Of a stretch of DNA of 64,000 bases, positions 25,436 through 38,218 are shown one piece after another. The DNA comes from Toxonevra muliebris (taxonomy: Eukaryota > Arthropoda > Insecta > Diptera > Pallopteridae), in NCBI GenBank assembly GCA_963691655.1, contig OY829326.1, forward strand, positions 42,807,989 through 42,871,988, written 5' to 3'. Positions within the stretch are counted from its first letter, which is position 1. Every line of letters starts with the position of its first letter. A program made the translations under genes and the position numbers. The notes beneath the pieces were generated by a model. It did not search any database, was not told where the DNA came from, and saw only the letters and a program-made list of their open reading frames with translations.

Positions 25436-26385
25436 CTTATAAATCATGAACCGGAACCGGAATTGAAAACGTAACCGTTTAATATCGTTTAATTTTTCGA
25501 AACCGAAATCGTTATTTTGATCTGAAAAAGATCGAAACCGATTCAAACACTGGAACCGGTTCAAATCGATTCGGCATCGGTACTTAAATTTTAGAGTAAT
25601 TTTTTTTTTAATTTATATTTTTCTGAATCATTGATATATTTGTATTTTTTATTTTTTTTTATTTATATCTACATACAGTATATCACAAAAATAAGTTTCC
25701 ACTCTAAAAAATATGCTTTAGCGCAAAAAATCTTCTCAATAATAGATAAATTTAAATTTTTTTTATGTTTCTAAAAAGCTACATAAAAAGTTATTGAAAT
25801 ATAAACTACATTATGAAGAAAAAAATCTAGTTCCGATTTTTCTTAAAGTTTAATATTGCCAAGTGACAGTACGATGTGACAAAAGTAAGTTCACAAAAAC
25901 TTAAATATCCAAGATGACCGTCTTTTTCGCAAAAAGTTTAAGTGAATTGCTCTTCTGTAATGAACACAAGATTTGGAGTATTTTTCGTTAAACTATTATT
26001 CACCTAATTTACTCATTTCCCATTACTTTAGGGAACGTGTTCCAAAACACTCATTTTCAATCAGCGTTTGCATTACCATTTGATGGCACATCAGGGCTTT
26101 GCGGTGATCATTAGAAAATGCTTCTTTCATCATTATGAGCATATTCCAACTCAATTTTGATGGGACATTGTGATCTGAGTTCAGATTTTCTCATCAAGTT
26201 CTGGTACGTCTTTGGAAAGATAAGAGACTATAAAAAAATTATAATTGGTCGTACTCTATATGTATAATCAACAAATACCTGCAGTGAAGAGTTTAACAAA
26301 TATGATAGAAACCGAAACCTGAATGAATGTTGAAGAACGAAACCTGAACGTTATATTAATTCGCTTTCATTCTTTGCTTTTAAAA
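25436..26385. repeat. TTTCGG-rich dispersed repeat, copy 2 (inverted)
   Basis: Reverse-complement match to 11455-12690. Both ends are packed with GAACCGG / GAAACCG motifs (25440-25580 and 26305-26365). This copy extends further on one side than copy 1 but lacks an internal segment of about 230 bp and the hammerhead-bearing insertion. No transposase motif. The subterminal repeats on both ends suggest a non-autonomous hAT-like element. Confidence 0.6.
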
Positions 26386-29300
26386 AAATAATTTTTGCTA
26401 GGTTAAAACATTATTTTGGCAAAAACTTTCACATTTCTACTAAGTAATCTTAAAACTTATTTTGGCTATAGTTAACTATAGTCTCTTTACAGGACTCCCA
26501 AAACTGTAGGTGTGATTTTCAAAACCACTTTTTCAATGCCATTCCATTTGCTACTTTGATCGAAGCACAAATCCATATTATAAAGCAAATAGCTGCATTG
26601 CAAAAAGTGATAGAAAAAATCTGCCATGTCAATGATTTTGAACAAATTAACATACATACATATATGCTACTTTTATTATTCAAGTTAAAGTTTTTTGAAG
26701 GGTCTCATTACAAATCTGACGCAACATTTTTTGAATGCCTTATCCCATATTTCGAGCCATATATAAATACTACAATTTAATTAAATGCAGATCTGATTTT
26801 GGTGAATATCTCATAATGAATGTAACAATTAAAAATGTGATCGATTCAGAAATTATAATTTCTCGTCATTGGGACTAGTCAAATGCTACATTTTAACAGT
26901 TATTTTGAAAGTTGCCGTAACCCGAGTGAATACCCTTAGTTTTTTAAAATGTTATTATTACTATTATTATTATTGTAGCTGATGTTGTTGTTGTTGTTAT
27001 AGCACAAGCTCAAATGTTATAAGTGTGTTACGTAGTAAACGTCACGTTATGACAATTGTTTTTGTTGCTGTTGTCGTTGTTGTTGTTTTTTTTTACACAA
27101 TCTTTACATTGTTGTGCGGCACTACATTTTGCAAATAGAACAGCGAATGTACATGCATAGATATTAGATATTTAGTACACACATACATACATACAAACAA
27201 TACAAAATAGAAATCTAAAATAAAATTAAATAATTAAAATTATTAAAATAATTTCGTATCTATGCATTTGAGACACAACGAAAAGAAACAAATAAAAATT
27301 TTAGAAACATTCTCAAAGTCAGACAAATTACACAACTTATTTTTAAATTGCTCTATTTATTTTACTGTTTGTGATGTGGTGTGAGTGGGTATGTTTTCTT
27401 TTGCTCCTTGCACTCAATTTTTTATATTGATATAGAAGGATAGTTTCAGAGAAGTGGGCTGTATTATAATGTTGAAACGGTTCGGTTCAGCTTCGAAATT
27501 AATTCTCTCTTTCGCTTTTTAGCAAAAACACTTTGCATTTACTACGTGTACTTTCAAAATGGAAACAGCATTGGCACTACTCATACTTCCCACTGACCCC
27601 AGAAAGTTGATTATGGACCATGCCGGTTTATGGGAAGCCTATACCTATGAATGCGAATAACAAAAGCATTCACATTTGTAAATGCGGATGCGAAATTTTA
27701 TATCTGGAATGTTCACAAACTGTCGTATAGTTGTAAAGTCGTATAATTTTGTAAGAAAAATGAAAGTAAACGACGCATTGTGAACAAAACTAAGAACATA
27801 AGTAAAAATAAATTGTATTTATTTGGCAATTTATTTTTACAAACACAATGCGTGGGCGCGGTTTGCTCAATTTAAACATTCGTTATACATTTGCAAGAAA
27901 AATTGCGAAATCGGATGCGAATGTCAAAATTATGTGAATGTTTTGCATGCAGCGAATACGAATGCAGACATCCGTTACATCACTACTATGAACCAACAAA
28001 TGTTTTAATCATTCTCTTCAATCGCAGTGCGTCACATTGCAATGTAAACATTCTTCATTAATTTATAATATTATTTTGAAAGTTTTATTTAAGTGGCGCG
28101 ATTATTTGTGTAAAATTAACCATTAAATTATCATCTATTTTTGTCTTTTCATTTCTCTGCAATGCACGCTCGAGTGAGTGAGTAAATGTGTGACATCAAA
28201 ATTTTATACAGCGATATTCGAACAGCCGGGAAATGGAAGCAACGTGAGAATAGATAGAAAGAGATAGAAATAAATTAGTTAAATGATTGTTTATATAATA
28301 CAAAAACAATAAAAACATAAAAAACCAACTCAAATCTATATCTATCAATAATAAGAACATATTAAATAAAACTATTAGTTAGTTAGCAGAGTGGTATCCG
28401 TATCTAGCACTATCTAACCAACTGAGTGTATCTACATACATATATAGCTGTGCGTGTCTCCTGTCGTCGCACGTATTGTTTATCTCTTGTTGTTAGTGTT
28501 GTTGTTGTTGTAGTTGTTGTACTTGGAGCAACGTGCGCGTTATGTCAAGTGATTTTTGGACTTTTGTGCTTCTCTGCTGCTCGTTGCCCATAAATTTTAA
28601 ATCGCGAGAATCCTTCACCTTATATTAAAAATTAAAGAGAATTTTTTGTTTATTTCTTTATAAATTCTCTTTGTATTTGCCTGGCGCGTGTATTCACACT
28701 CACTCACACACACACACATACTTGCACTAATTTATAATCTCGTTAAATTGAACATTTGAATTGGTTGTTTATTAAAAAACCAGCAACAAGAAAAAAAAAA
28801 AAAAAAAATTAAAAGTTTGTATTTGATTCTTTTTTGTATTTTTAATGAGTGATTCAGTATTTTTAATGTTTCACATTTTATAATATTATGTAATTGTTTT
28901 GATTAGAGTTCAGGGAATAAGCACTTGCATATACATACCTACATACAAAGAAACGAAAATACGAAAAGGAATAGAATGAATCCGAAAATATGAGACGGAT
29001 GTAGGAATTTTGAATAAAGCAAGCGCATTTGATTAAAACCAAAGTTCAAAGCATCAGTTGTTATGTAACGCATCGAAAATTCACATAACTTTTCTATGCA
29101 GGGACAAAAATATTAAAAGAACTTCTTTAATATAAATTAGACTAAATTATGAATACACCACATCAGAAATGCTGAAAGTTTTAATTAATATTGTGTTTGT
29201 GTGGATTTGATTGGATTTGCCAATTATAGTAATTACTGTCGAGAATTATGTGTTCGTTACTTGTTTCATAAGGACTTAGTACCTATAACGACATAGAAAG

Positions 29301-29439
29301 TTTTGTGGGATTATCGTTTTTGCCTCTACCGTATATGGCTTGAAAATAATCTTAGCACTTTTTTCTTAATCAGTTCTAGTATTTTGACAGAGCTTTTTTA
29401 AAATGATTTGGGATCAGTTATTAACTTCCTTTAAGAGTG
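26386..29439. other. Non-coding; microsatellites and ATTCG-rich stretch
   Basis: No gene is supported. Notable content: TTG/GTT trinucleotide tracts (26985-27090, 28495-28520), CATA tetranucleotides (27180-27195), and a 27640-27990 segment rich in ATTCG / CGAAT with a weak inverted-repeat character. The phrase ATGGACCATGCCG at about 27613 recurs at about 30676. Confidence 0.45.
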
Positions 29440-29491
29440 AATGAGGTGGCGAACGAACTAGCGAGGCATGGATTGAACTCTCTAACATCTT

Positions 29492-29640
29492 GGTTAGGTT
29501 AGGTTAAGTTAGGTTAGGTTAGGTTAGGTTAGGTTAGGTTAGGTTAGGTTAGGTTAGGTTAGGTTAGGTTAGGTTAGGTTAGGTTAGGTTAGGTTAGGTT
29601 AGGTTAGGTTAGGTTAGGTTAGGTTAGGTTAGGTTAGGTT
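29492..29640. repeat. (TTAGG)n array, 149 bp
   Basis: About 30 units of GGTTA, that is TTAGG in another phase, with a single visible variant (AAGTT near 29505). It is the 3' tail of the SINE at 29492-29929, directly joined to its CCAACC 3' motif. TTAGG is the ancestral insect telomere repeat, lost as a telomere in flies. Confidence 0.95.
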
Positions 29641-29929
29641 GGAGTGGCTGTCGAGAGACACACTTAGGCCTAAACTGCTCATTGTGATACCACATAGTTG
29701 AACCTACAGTTTAACGCCGATTCCGAACGACGGTGTGGCAATTTTGTATCGGCTTGGTGGTTTTGCTATTACCAATGTGTGTACTGGTATACTATCTTAT
29801 AATTCTCACACACTTCATATTGATATTGATTGAGTGAATATAAAAAAGTTATGGAAGTTAACCACCAGACGAACCCGAACCTCCCTGATAAAAGTCTAGT
29901 GCACTACCCACTAGACTATCGAGGTAGTC
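29492..29929 (-). mobile_element. tRNA-Asp-like SINE with TTAGG/CCTAA tail
   Basis: On the minus strand the element starts near 29929 with TACCTCGATAGTCTAGTGGG, very close to the 5' half of tRNA-Asp, including an A-box (29908-29918). A B-box-like GGTTCGGGTTC follows (29871-29881). A body of about 220 bases follows, then the 3' motif GACAGCCACTCCAACC and a long CCTAA tail. Flanking words ACATCTT (29485-29491) and AAATCTT (29930-29936) are a probable target duplication. The 3' motif is shared with the truncated fragment at 44384-44442, which suggests it borrows the 3' end of a LINE. Confidence 0.75.
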
Positions 29930-30235
29930 AAATCTTACCATAGCTAAATTTTCATTATTGAGCTTTTGGTAAAAAACTTTTCATAACTTCAAATATCAGA
30001 TGACGGAACTTAAATTCATCCCATATAATAAAACTGTTCTATCCCCAATATTTTCTTCTTAAAATTGAGCTGAGTGGTTGGCGTTGTCATAAGTCATTGT
30101 TTTTCGAATGATTGGGATATGAAAAAAACTTTGAGACATATTCTTTGTCATTGTGCAAAATTAGCTAAAACAAGGTTGAAGTTGTTAGGTAGTATTTTTT
30201 TTTTATTCGCTGAATGACCTAACTAAAATTCATGT

Positions 30236-31410
30236 TGCTTATTCAACTTCAAAAAAATTATGAGCGAATGTGGCAAAATCGGAACAATATGAACATGGAA
30301 CATTCATCAATGCACCGATTTTTATTTTATTTTTATTTCGGTGCAACTCTGCTATCTCTTTCTCTCTACCTATTTGTTCTAACTTTCTCTTTCAGACATG
30401 ATTCATGCCTGCACTCGTCTGAACAGACACTTAGACTCGTCACAGGTTTCGTTACAGTCAACGATTTTCTGTGTAAAATCGTCAAGGAATCGAGTCTATG
30501 TGATGCTCTGTAATGAGGATTCTTCTTAGGGCGGATTATAATAGACTTTTTAGTCTACGTGCTACTCGCTCTTTGGTGAATCCTAATATTATAGAATAGA
30601 ATGCAAATACGAGTTCTTTCAAAGAGGAGAATGCTTAGAGTTATCATTAACTGCACAGAGAGTTGAGGATTCACTATGGACCATGCCGTTCTACTGACGG
30701 GATTTGTTACCACTTTTAACCTAATTTAGTTTTTTTGCTCATTAAAACAACTGCCTATAATTATAAACCAACAAATATTTTAATCGTTTTTTTTTTTATA
30801 AATATTTTTTAAATTTTATTCCACTGTGGTTTGACTTTTGCCGTCATATCTTCTAGAAGAAATTTTGTTGAGTAACAACATATTTTTTTATGTTCATACT
30901 TAAATTGAGCTTGTGTGCGTGTATGTCTGTTTGTACTTTGCTACGCGCTTTGCCTTAAGAAGTAACTTGAAATTACGATAAATGTGCGTCACGACGTCAC
31001 AAAGCGGCGACGCGACGCAACGTCAATATTATTAAAATAAAAAGGAAATAAAAGAAAAAGCAAACAACAAAATATTTTATTCTTATACATTCTCTTAAGA
31101 ACAGAACAGAGTGTGCAATAGAAAAACGCCAGAGAGAGAGAGAGAGACAAAAAGAGAAAGATAGAATGAGTTTGCAAACAAATGCAAAGAGATTGAAATT
31201 GAGAGAGCATTGCTTTTTGTATCTGCTAGATACACTCACTGTTGCTACTGTTAGTTAAATAAAATTTTGCTGTTGTTGCGCGCTCACACATAATCAAAGC
31301 AAAATTAACAGAACCAAAACCAAAGCGAAACAAAAGCAAAAAACATTTCTATAAAGCAAAACAATTTAATGTTACGTAAATTCATTTATTTCTTTTTCCA
31401 AACATTTCAG
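30236..31410. other. Non-coding upstream of the LONRF exon
   Basis: No supported gene. It contains a CT-rich segment (30355-30400), a (GA)n tract at about 31130-31147 and GTTG tracts. It ends in a polypyrimidine run leading to a 3' splice site at 31410. Confidence 0.45.
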
Positions 31411-32113
31411 ATTCTTTTCACTTTGTTGCTTCATATACAACGCTGAAGTTGTCGTTGACAGTCGAATTTAAAGGAAACGGAAGGAGCTCAACGCGCATTG
31501 CGAGAACAGCGAAGAAAACGGGAGGTGCACGCTATTGCAGGCAAAACAAAAGTTTACTTTAAACGCGTTTGCTTTTTTTATACAATTATCTCTCGGTATT
31601 TTTTTTTCCATCTTCTTCGATACTATAAAAATAGTTTGCATTGAAATTGAATGATTTTTATAATTATCGCACACAATAATTGAGTGGAGTGTGTTTATTT
31701 TGTGCGCTAATTTCGGTTTTTGAATTAAAAACTTGTGTCTGTTTTTTTTTTTTTTGCTGCTTTGGATGTTGTCGTCGCGTGCGCCGCATTAAAATACCAA
31801 AAACAACAACAAAACCAATAAAGTGGAAAGTGTGCGAGCTAAAAGATAAATAACAACAGAATTGAGAAAAAAATAATTGTAAAAAAGCTACAATAAAATA
31901 TATCTAAAATATTTTAATTAAAATAAAAGAATACATATTTCAAATTTTTATCGAAATGTGAAAATATTACAACTAAATAAATAAGTTTCGCAATTTTTTC
32001 GGTTTGCTTATGTGTTTTTGCTCAAGTAAAGTAAATGTGAGAAAATTAAAAGAGCAAGAAGAAGAAGAAATCCTATAAAAGAAAATTCTTTCGTCAAAGA
32101 AAAAGAGCGAATA
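31410..32113 (+). other. Probable 5' UTR exon part of the LONRF gene
   Basis: At 31384-31410, a T/C-rich tract ends in AACATTTCAG, a good 3' splice site. If used, the exon runs from 31411 into the coding sequence. The stretch has several short upstream ATGs (for example near 31649, 31766 and 31953) and an in-frame stop TAA at 32027-32029. Without transcript data an unspliced start within this region is equally possible. Confidence 0.4.
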
Positions 32114-34184
32114 ATGTCAAAAAGTGCTACCGAACAATATCAGATTAAAAAGAAAAGAAAACACAACGGCAGCCACAACATTATTAATAATACTATAAAT
32201 AAAAATAACAATAACAAATTTAATAAAAATAGCAAAAGGTTCACGACATTCACAGCTGCTACGGAGAAATACAGCAACAAGAACAATTTTAAATTTCATT
32301 ATAGACGAAATTACTTTGAGTTGTCACCGAAATCAACAGCAACAACAACAGCAGCAGCAACATTCATAATTGACTACGCCGACGACGACTACGTCAACTT
32401 GGCGGAAGAATCAAACACTTCCGCTGCTGAAGTAGTAGGCGACGACGACGTCTGTTGCATACGTGACAAAACGCAGGTGCAGCAGCAACAATTGCTGACG
32501 ACTGCGGCTGCATACAAAAGAAACATGCCGCTTTCACAGGGATACTACGCTAAGGGTGGAGCAACAACGAAACGCGGTATTAAAACATTAGCAAAAGTAG
32601 GTGGCAGCAGCAGAAATGAGGCTGAGGCCAAACGTAGCAAAACAATTACAAGTGAGCATTTCAAACGCAGCAACTTTACCAACAACAATTATACCCACAA
32701 CAGTAATATGCCAATGCTACGACAAAACACAGCAACAACAACGACGTCAGCATCTAGTGCATCAACAACAAACGCAATGCATCTGCAGCAGCAGCAATTA
32801 TTGCTAAATGGTTGCTCAAATAATGCAGCAAGCAATAATTTGCAATTGTCCTATTTACTCGGAGAGTCCTTGGCACGCTACGGACGCCTGCAGGAGGCCT
32901 TCGACATATATGCGATAATTGTTAGTGAGCAACACGATGCCTATATACCATTGGAGCGTCTGAATACGTTGGCAGCAAGTATTATTGCATACTTTCGGCA
33001 GTTGGGCAGCAAACAGCAGCATGATGATAATGTTGCTGCAACATTTGTTGCCGAAGACGAACTAGAAGTGGACGAAGGTGTTGGCATTAATTTAGGGAAA
33101 CGTTTTGCCTTGGAAACAACATTGAAATCGAAATTTGCCAAACAGCATGCAGGAGCAGGAGTATGGAATACAGCAGCTGGAAGTGCTGCTGCTGCTGCTG
33201 CATCCTCAGCGACGTCAATGGGTGCTGGTGCTGGCGCTGGAAATTTAGATATGCACGCCCCAACGCGAGAACTACGTATACCCAGTCCGGAACTATGTGA
33301 TGATTACGATCCGCTTCTGTGCCCCTTATGCCGTGACATTCTACGCTGCCCAGTGACGACCAATTGTGGGCATACATTCTGCCGCCAATGTTGCGAAACT
33401 ATAACCATGTGCAATATTTGCCACATCAAATTTCCACGCACAACGCTCGATGACTTTGTGGCCGATGTAAATTTCACAACAAAAAACTATGTTCATGAAA
33501 ATGCATACAATAATTTGCTGGCAGCAGCAACAACATCATCTTCAGCAGCTGGCACATCATCGGCATTATTGTCGTCAGCATTGTCGGCGTCATCATCATC
33601 GTCATCGTTATCATCAATGTCAACACCAACTACAGCATTTTTTCATGGCATTTCTAATGGCAGCGCAACGTCAGCGGTAGCTAATGATAACCTTCTTTTC
33701 CAACATCGCTTTAATGCGTCGCCACGTCGCAACATTAGCGCCACTTATAGCAGTAGAAACAACAGCAACACGAATAATGTTGCTGCATCGTCACCACAAC
33801 GACCACCAGCATTTTTAAATCGATTACGGCATGTTGCTTCGCCAACCACAGTCACAACTACAACTGTTGCTTCAACCACCGCCACAGCGACAACAACAAT
33901 GGCATCGACCTCTGCAACGACCGCAGCTGCTACGGCTACTGCGGGTGGCATTGTTGGTGTTGTTGGCTTCAACAATGGACGCGGCGGCAGCGGCTGCAGT
34001 GGTGGCGGCAGCAATGCTGCTGATAGCATGAAATTCATGCCGGATGTGCTGGTGCGACGTCTGGTTGAAAAATGGTGGGGTTCGGATTTGCAAGCAAAAA
34101 AAATTAACGAGACTGCGGCCAGTTACATGCATTTGAATTTGCTCGACGATGCGCTCAAATTTTGCAATGCAAGTCTCGAGAAAT
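32114..34184 (+). CDS. LONRF: LONRF-type TPR/RING protein, first coding exon (partial gene)
   Basis: This encodes 690 residues plus one base of the next codon. An Asn/Lys-rich, low-complexity N-terminus leads to a TPR-like helical segment (about 243-295: YLLGESLARYGRLQEAFDIY). A C3HC4 RING finger follows: C403, C406, C418, H420, C423, C426, C433 and C436. A Ser/Thr/Ala-rich linker (about 480-640) precedes LVEKWWGSDLQAKKINETAA, the start of the second TPR block. That order matches LONRF proteins, whose second RING and LON N-terminal domain should lie on later exons, none found here. RING proteins of this type act as E3 ubiquitin ligases; substrate unknown. The ATG at 32114 is the first after an in-frame TAA at 32027. 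Long Ala, Ser and Thr runs are ordinary for flies. Confidence 0.85.
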
Positions 34185-34190
34185 GTAAGT
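34185..34190 (+). other. 5' splice site, phase 1
   Basis: AAAT/GTAAGT is a near-ideal donor. Reading through it adds only Cys-Lys before a stop, while homology to the TPR block is still running at the junction (FCNASLEK), so the coding sequence must be spliced here. Confidence 0.85.
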
Positions 34191-36795
34191 AACTATAAAT
34201 TTATATTTTATTTTATTCTTTCTTTAGAAAGTATGCATTACAATACATTAAATATAAATAATGATATTATTTGAAACCCTAAAAAAAATCAATACATGCG
34301 CAAAGTGGCATTATTTTCGCCATGACTAGCGCCTCTGCTGTGTCTGTGCGACAGCCGCCTCTTTCTGACACCCAAACACCCACCCACAATGCCACTGCTG
34401 ATGTCATGCTTTATACGCTGTTATTGTAGCTGTTGCTGGCTGTCAGCAAGAGCAACAAGTTATAAATACTTATCGTCATACTCTAACCATATCAAACTCA
34501 CCATTACCAACTATTGATGTAAGCTGTTGTAATATATAGTCACTTCCGTCACTTCCTCCCATTTTCTTGATTAATATTATTTTTATTGGATTTTTATTAT
34601 GGCGCATGCAATTTTTCCATATGGTTAGATTTTATTTTATCTTCTTGCTTTATCGACAAAAGATTACATGAAAAGTTTACGCACTATCAATTTAAAAAAT
34701 AATCAAAGCTATTTTGTTATGTAAATTTATCGATCAAAATGTGCATAATCTTAGGATCTGTCGTTAGTAGTATCATAATTTAGACAATTACTTATCAACA
34801 AGTAACGATTTTCTAGTAGTTTTGCAGATTTTTTGTATCGTTGTTCTAATAACATACAGATGACTAAATATTCCGATTAATTAGAAGGACATCAGAAAAA
34901 AGGTGACTGTAGCTCTGCTTGAAGAGCCAGCTCTAACTGGGAATTAAAAACGTCTCTTTTTGGTCCAACGTTTATATTTTATTAGATATGTTTTCAAATC
35001 GTCAAGAAAATTCACAAAATGGTTTTAAAATGTTGACGTTTCACAACAATACATTGGCATTTTAACAATGTTGGACTTCGACATTCTTTGAGAAAATAAA
35101 TAAAATCAACACAGGCAATTGCATGACTGTAGCAGTGTGCGAATACAATTTTCTATAATGTGAAAATAAAAATAAATTGAAAAAAAAAAATGATTTTTGC
35201 AACAAATTGGAATTTTAAGAATTTCTTGACAAAATTCAAACTGTTACATGAAATTCTTAGAAAAATGTGTACTCTACATCTAGCTAGATAAAGAAAAATC
35301 AATTTGAGTAGAAGCTTATATCAGACGATAATAATTGAAGATTAAATATTTTTAATTTCTAAACTTCTTCTTTGGTAATGGTCAATTTCATTTTTAACTT
35401 TATTTTCTTGATTACAAAATATTGCGAATTTCATGCTGGATTTAAGCACTTCAAGTCATGAAAAACTCATAAATGTTTACTAAATTATTTCTTATGAAAT
35501 ATAAGTATTATTATTATTATATTATAAATGCCACAAAATTCAAAAGAACAAGCTCAATTTGAATTGAAAAGAAAACTCCTTCAAGCATAACTGCTAAAAG
35601 AAAAACCATAAAATCAACCGCCAACTCAAAACCAATTGCTGCTTTCACTACTAAAGTTTTCATTCCTCTTATGAAACATTTAAAACCGCATGACTAATTA
35701 CTATTTTTTATTTAACTGAAATCATAAGCATTTTTCGTAAAAAATAAAAACAAAACCTCAAGGGGGAAAGAACCCTAGGCAAAAAAAAAAAAAAACAATC
35801 CGAAAATTATCATGAAAAAATACGCTAAAATTAATACAAAATTATTACTGTTCTTAACTTATCGCAAGTATTATACTCAAAAAAAAAATTTCTAATTATA
35901 AATAGAAGAAAAAAAAAAAACAAAAAATAATTAGCACAAACAAATATATATTTCTTTCTGTGGTGTTCATGGTGAAGGTTATCAGTGATTTTTATTTTGT
36001 TTCTTTGAAATTTGTTTTCTGTGGTAAACAGAACAAAGAAAACTGGAATAATAACAATCCAAATTTTTACTGCATACGAAATAGTAAATATAAAAATAAA
36101 TAGCTATGTATGTATTTTTCAACAATTTTTGAATTATAAACTATAAGCAGATTCAGTAAAGAATTTTTGTCAGGGAATTTAACAACAAACTATGTAGCGC
36201 TGATACATCAGACTAGTTTTTTCAAAGAACCCTTTATTCTACATGTTCCACATCTTGTCATCACACAATTAAAATTTCATTTAATTGGATTTCTTTGGGC
36301 TTAAATTTCTCGACATCTGTGTTATATAAATTTTTCAGTACAATCCTTCAAAATTGCTTCAGAATACTTTCCAAATATGATTAATATAATTATCATTATA
36401 CACGTCACTTTGATATTACACATTTTCTAGGTGTTTCGATTTAGTTTACATTAAAAATAGTTAGCAATTAGAAGTTGTCTGGTTTCTTTCAAGCAATGCT
36501 TGAAGGAAGTTCTAGCAACTAATTCTAATTTTAACAATCTTTTGATTGTTTCAGCTTTTCAAAAAGTTGTAGGGTATACAGAAGATTTTAAAAATAAATT
36601 TCTGTATCGAACACTTACGTACATATCATAAAAACTAAAAAAAAAAAAATAAATAAAATGTAAAAATTTATAGAATTAAATGAATTAGTTGCGAAAAGAA
36701 GCAAAACAAAAGAATTTTTAAGCGTAAAATTTTACGCTCCACTTACGCAAGCTTTTGCAGTAACACACGTTGTATAATGTATACAAAATTATAAG
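34191..36795. other. LONRF intron, no features recognised
   Basis: AT-rich sequence, poly-A runs, no reading frame with recognisable homology and no next exon identified. Confidence 0.55.
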
Positions 36796-36803
36796 TAGGT
36801 ACG

Positions 36804-38115
36804 CAATGCCGTGTTTAGGGGGGAGGTTTTGGGGGTTTTGACCCCCCCGAAATGTGGAAACTTTCTTCTAATTTTTTATATTAATTGCTTAAAAGAGAAG
36901 GTGATGCTGAGCAATCCTATATTCATAGTTTTTCTATGTCACTAACTGTTTTTGATTTAAAGTTTCGTCGTGAAACATTTTGAAAAGTTTAAAAATTAAT
37001 AAAAAATAGAAAAAACTGTCGGATCCTTTCAAAATTAGACTTATTTGAAAGGTAATACAAAGCAATATTTTATTATGCAGTTTTTCTACCATCAGATTTC
37101 TTTTTCATCTTAAACTCGTCCGCCATATTTGATCCGGTATTTTGAATTTTTAAAATCTGACTGCAGATTTGTAACCAGCGGACTACTGCACTTTTCATTA
37201 TGTCAGGCCGTGGATGGGAGTAAAATAAAATCCGTTCTTTGTACCTTTTTTCCTGCACCCCTAGACATAAACACATCCTCTGCTTTAAGGGCGCATGAAA
37301 ACAGTATGACTTAGGGCTTATTTTAAAAGGGCATTATTCAGCCTTTACTTTCTAAATTTCGAAGTTTCTAGCACGTCAAAAACGCTATTTTTAATGGTTT
37401 CAGTCCCATTTTTTCGAAAACGTGACGTAATCTGAAGTTTCTGACCTCAGATTTGTGTTCAGCATGGAAAATTCATTCGCCAACCCTAGCAACTATATTA
37501 TTCGGGCAGTGTTAGTGGATCAGTTCCAAAATTTTTGGAGACAATCTTAAATTATAATTAATTCTTTAACCCATTGTTGCTCGGAAGATCCCTTTTAATG
37601 CTGTGACTGTTCAAATTTAGGGAATATATGCCAACATCATCCGGGCTCCTCATCAATGATAATGGCCCAAATTCCTACTGATAATCATTTGGAAAAATGA
37701 GCCTCTGACTATATTTGGCATTTTTGGTAATTTTTTTAAGGTTGGGTAATGGGAAGTCAATGAGTTTTCAAAATTATGTATTATTTCACGATAAAAAAAT
37801 GCACTGGAATTCATACTGAATAATATTTACTTGAAAAAATTTAAATTGATTATTTTGTGAATTTTTTGTCATTTTCGGACACTTTTGTTTTAGGTTAAGA
37901 TTAAAAAAAAACTTGGAAAGAACAAATCCTAAAGCTTCAAGGCATTTATCCACTCTTGTCCTTAGTCTTATAGGATCGATCAAATACATCATCGTATCTA
38001 ATTTATTGTATTTAAACATCAGTTTCATAAAAATTATTTATGAATATGAATATTTTCTTCGAATAAACCTCCCCCACCCCCCCCCCACCCGAAAAAAATT
38101 CTGGCTACGGTCCTG
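36804..38115. mobile_element. 1.3-kb hAT element with perfect 8-bp duplication
   Basis: TAGGTACG occurs immediately on both sides (36796-36803 and 38116-38123). The left end begins CAATGCCGTGTTTAGGGGGG; the complement of the right end begins CAGGACCGTAGCCAGAA and leads into a long G/C run. The termini are only partly matched, as in many hAT elements, but CCGT and G-rich blocks align. Short ORFs inside show no transposase motif that I recognise. The intact duplication implies a fairly young insertion into the LONRF intron. Confidence 0.8.
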
Positions 38116-38218
38116 TAGGTACGTATCTAATTAGAAATACAATTGTGGACAAAATACTAATACATAGTACATGTAAACAAGAAGAATTGATGTCAGTCGT
38201 CGTAAGCAGGGTTCGGAT

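Larger units (their letters stand above)
29440..30235 (+). mobile_element. LINE relic interrupted by a SINE
   Basis: Before the SINE, 29440-29491 encodes NEVANELARHGLNSLTS, the end of a LINE RNase H. After it, 30120-30195 encodes KKTLRHILCHCAKLAKTRLKLLGS, the same C-terminal tail as the relic at 21625-22250. Both parts are in + orientation and flank the insertion at 29492-29929, so a single old LINE copy was split by a younger SINE. Confidence 0.65.

Noticed and set aside
27640..27990. Possible inverted repeat rich in ATTCG
   Set aside because: Pairing is patchy and may come from shared short words only.
32601..34132. Several long ORFs overlapping the LONRF exon on both strands
   Set aside because: They are other-frame shadows of CAG/GCA/ACA repeat codons in the real exon.
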